From Dyella_A ginsengisoli (lineage in GTDB: Bacteria; Pseudomonadota; Gammaproteobacteria; Xanthomonadales; Rhodanobacteraceae), in contig NZ_JADIKM010000001.1 in NCBI RefSeq assembly GCF_044904665.1, positions 1,054,001 to 1,118,000 of the forward strand: a DNA stretch of 64,000 bases, written 5' to 3'. Under the pieces are notes generated by a model. That model was given only the letters and a program-made list of their open reading frames with translations. It was not told the DNA's origin and did no database searches. Shown here one piece after another: positions 63,231 to 64,000 of the stretch; within the stretch, counting starts at the first letter, position 1; each line of letters begins with the position of its first letter. The position numbers and the translations under genes are program-made.

Positions 63231-64000
63231 GCGCCGTGCTGTCGCCCGCATCGTTTTCCGCCGGCACGCTGGAAGAGCGCGCCTTCATCAAGAATCAGGC
63301 CTGGGGACTCAAGCAGATGGTTTCGTCGCTCACCGAGATGGCCGCGCCACCCGTCGTCCACCACGCGCCGACGCAGGCGGCCAACCTCGACCGGCGCCCC
63401 ACGCGCCAGCGCTGCCGCACCATCGCGGTGTGCGGCGGCAAGGGCGGCGTAGGCAAGACCACGGTGGCGGTGAACCTGGGCATGACGCTGGCCATGATGG
63501 GCCACGAGACGATGCTGCTGGATGCCGACATGGGCCTGGCCAACGTCGACGTGCTGCTCGGCCTGGCGCCCTCGCGTCACCTGGGCCACATGCTCGACGG
63601 CCTGTGTGGCCTGTCCGACCTGGTGCTGGAGGCGCCGCACGGGCTGAAGGTGATTCCCGCCGGCTCCGGCGCGCGCCGGCTGGCGCAGCTGGGCTCCGGC
63701 GAGCAGGCCGCGGTGATCCGCGCCTTCGACGAGCTGCCCCAGGTGCCCGACTTCCTGCTGGTGGATACCGCCGCCGGCATCTCCGACTCGGTGGCGATGT
63801 TCGCCGCCGCGGCCGACGACGTGGTGCTGGTGGTGTGCGACGAGCCCGCCTCCATCACCGACGCCTACGCCATGGCCAAGGTGCTCAGCCGCGACTTCGG
63901 CGTGAAGCGCCTGCACATGGTGGCGAACATGGTGCGCAACCTCGGCGAGGCCAAGGCGCTGCACCAGAAGCTGGCGCGGGTCACCGACCGCTTCCTCGAC
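63227..64000 (+). CDS. fleN: Flagellar number regulator FleN/FlhG (MinD-like ATPase), N-terminal part
   Basis: The first 258 residues; the gene runs off the right edge. It has a deviant Walker A GGKGGVGKTT (70-79), LLDADMGLANVDVLLGL, and FLLVDTAAGISDSV, as in ParA/MinD ATPases of the FleN group. These limit flagellar number by restraining FleQ and FlhF. An N-terminal extension of about 60 residues, with the EERAFIKNQAWGLKQM helix, resembles the segment in FlhG that stimulates FlhF GTPase. It is coupled to flhF (ATGA). Confidence 0.94.
   Translation, partial: MSAVLSPASFSAGTLEERAFIKNQAWGLKQMVSSLTEMAAPPVVHHAPTQAANLDRRPTRQRCRTIAVCGGKGGVGKTTVAVNLGMTLAMMGHETMLLDADMGLANVDVLLGLAPSRHLGHMLDGLCGLSDLVLEAPHGLKVIPAGSGARRLAQLGSGEQAAVIRAFDELPQVPDFLLVDTAAGISDSVAMFAAAADDVVLVVCDEPASITDAYAMAKVLSRDFGVKRLHMVANMVRNLGEAKALHQKLARVTDRFLD

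Overview
The window is a GC-rich, densely coded chromosomal segment of a gammaproteobacterium. Gene content and order point to the Xanthomonadales, most likely the Rhodanobacteraceae (Rhodanobacter, Dyella, Luteibacter or Frateuria). Supporting signs are petABC-sspA-sspB, a DUF1631-nadC-DUF3301 operon, thrS-infC-rpmI-rplT-pheST-ihfA-merR-tRNA-Pro, an Oar-like TonB receptor, and a fliL-to-fleN flagellar block. The taxonomic call is inference; there is no rRNA here. I see no prophage, insertion sequence, CRISPR array or other genomic island.

Layout. 1-6.9 kb: 5' part of miaB, a lytic transglycosylase, a DegS-type periplasmic protease, then the cytochrome bc1 operon with sspA/sspB. 7.2-11.3 kb (minus strand): a small Trm112-like protein and a DUF1631-nadC-DUF3301 operon. 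11.3-17.3 kb: purEK, sodB, grxD, an SDR gene, marC and a two-domain lipid acyltransferase. 17.6-20.8 kb: a large TonB-dependent receptor behind a good Pho-box-like sequence. 21-28.6 kb: ppnN, tRNA-Asn, a solitary pseudopilin, uvrB, tRNA-Val, a HemJ-like membrane protein, a secreted hydrolase and a sugar-nucleotide epimerase. 28.8-36.4 kb: the translation and IHF cluster, with several leader structures. 36.5-47.6 kb: serA divergent from a D-2-hydroxyacid dehydrogenase, proline iminopeptidase, a secreted nuclease, upp, psiF, an MHS-type transporter and a class III aminotransferase. 47.9-52.6 kb: an ABC-2 exporter coupled to two tandem DesK-like kinases and one response regulator. 52.7-64 kb: queA, then a sigma-54-type promoter and fliLMNOPQR-flhBA-flhF-fleN, running off the right edge.

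Most of this is conserved core genome and I found no convincing undescribed multi-gene system. The observations most worth checking are regulatory or architectural: the Pho-box-like site next to an OlsF-like acyltransferase, the sigma-54 promoter of the flagellar operon, REP and hairpin insertions inside otherwise tight operons (infC-rpmI and fliP-fliQ), palindromes at uvrB and queA, a possible attenuator before thrS, the two-kinase/one-regulator cassette, and two candidate small proteins.
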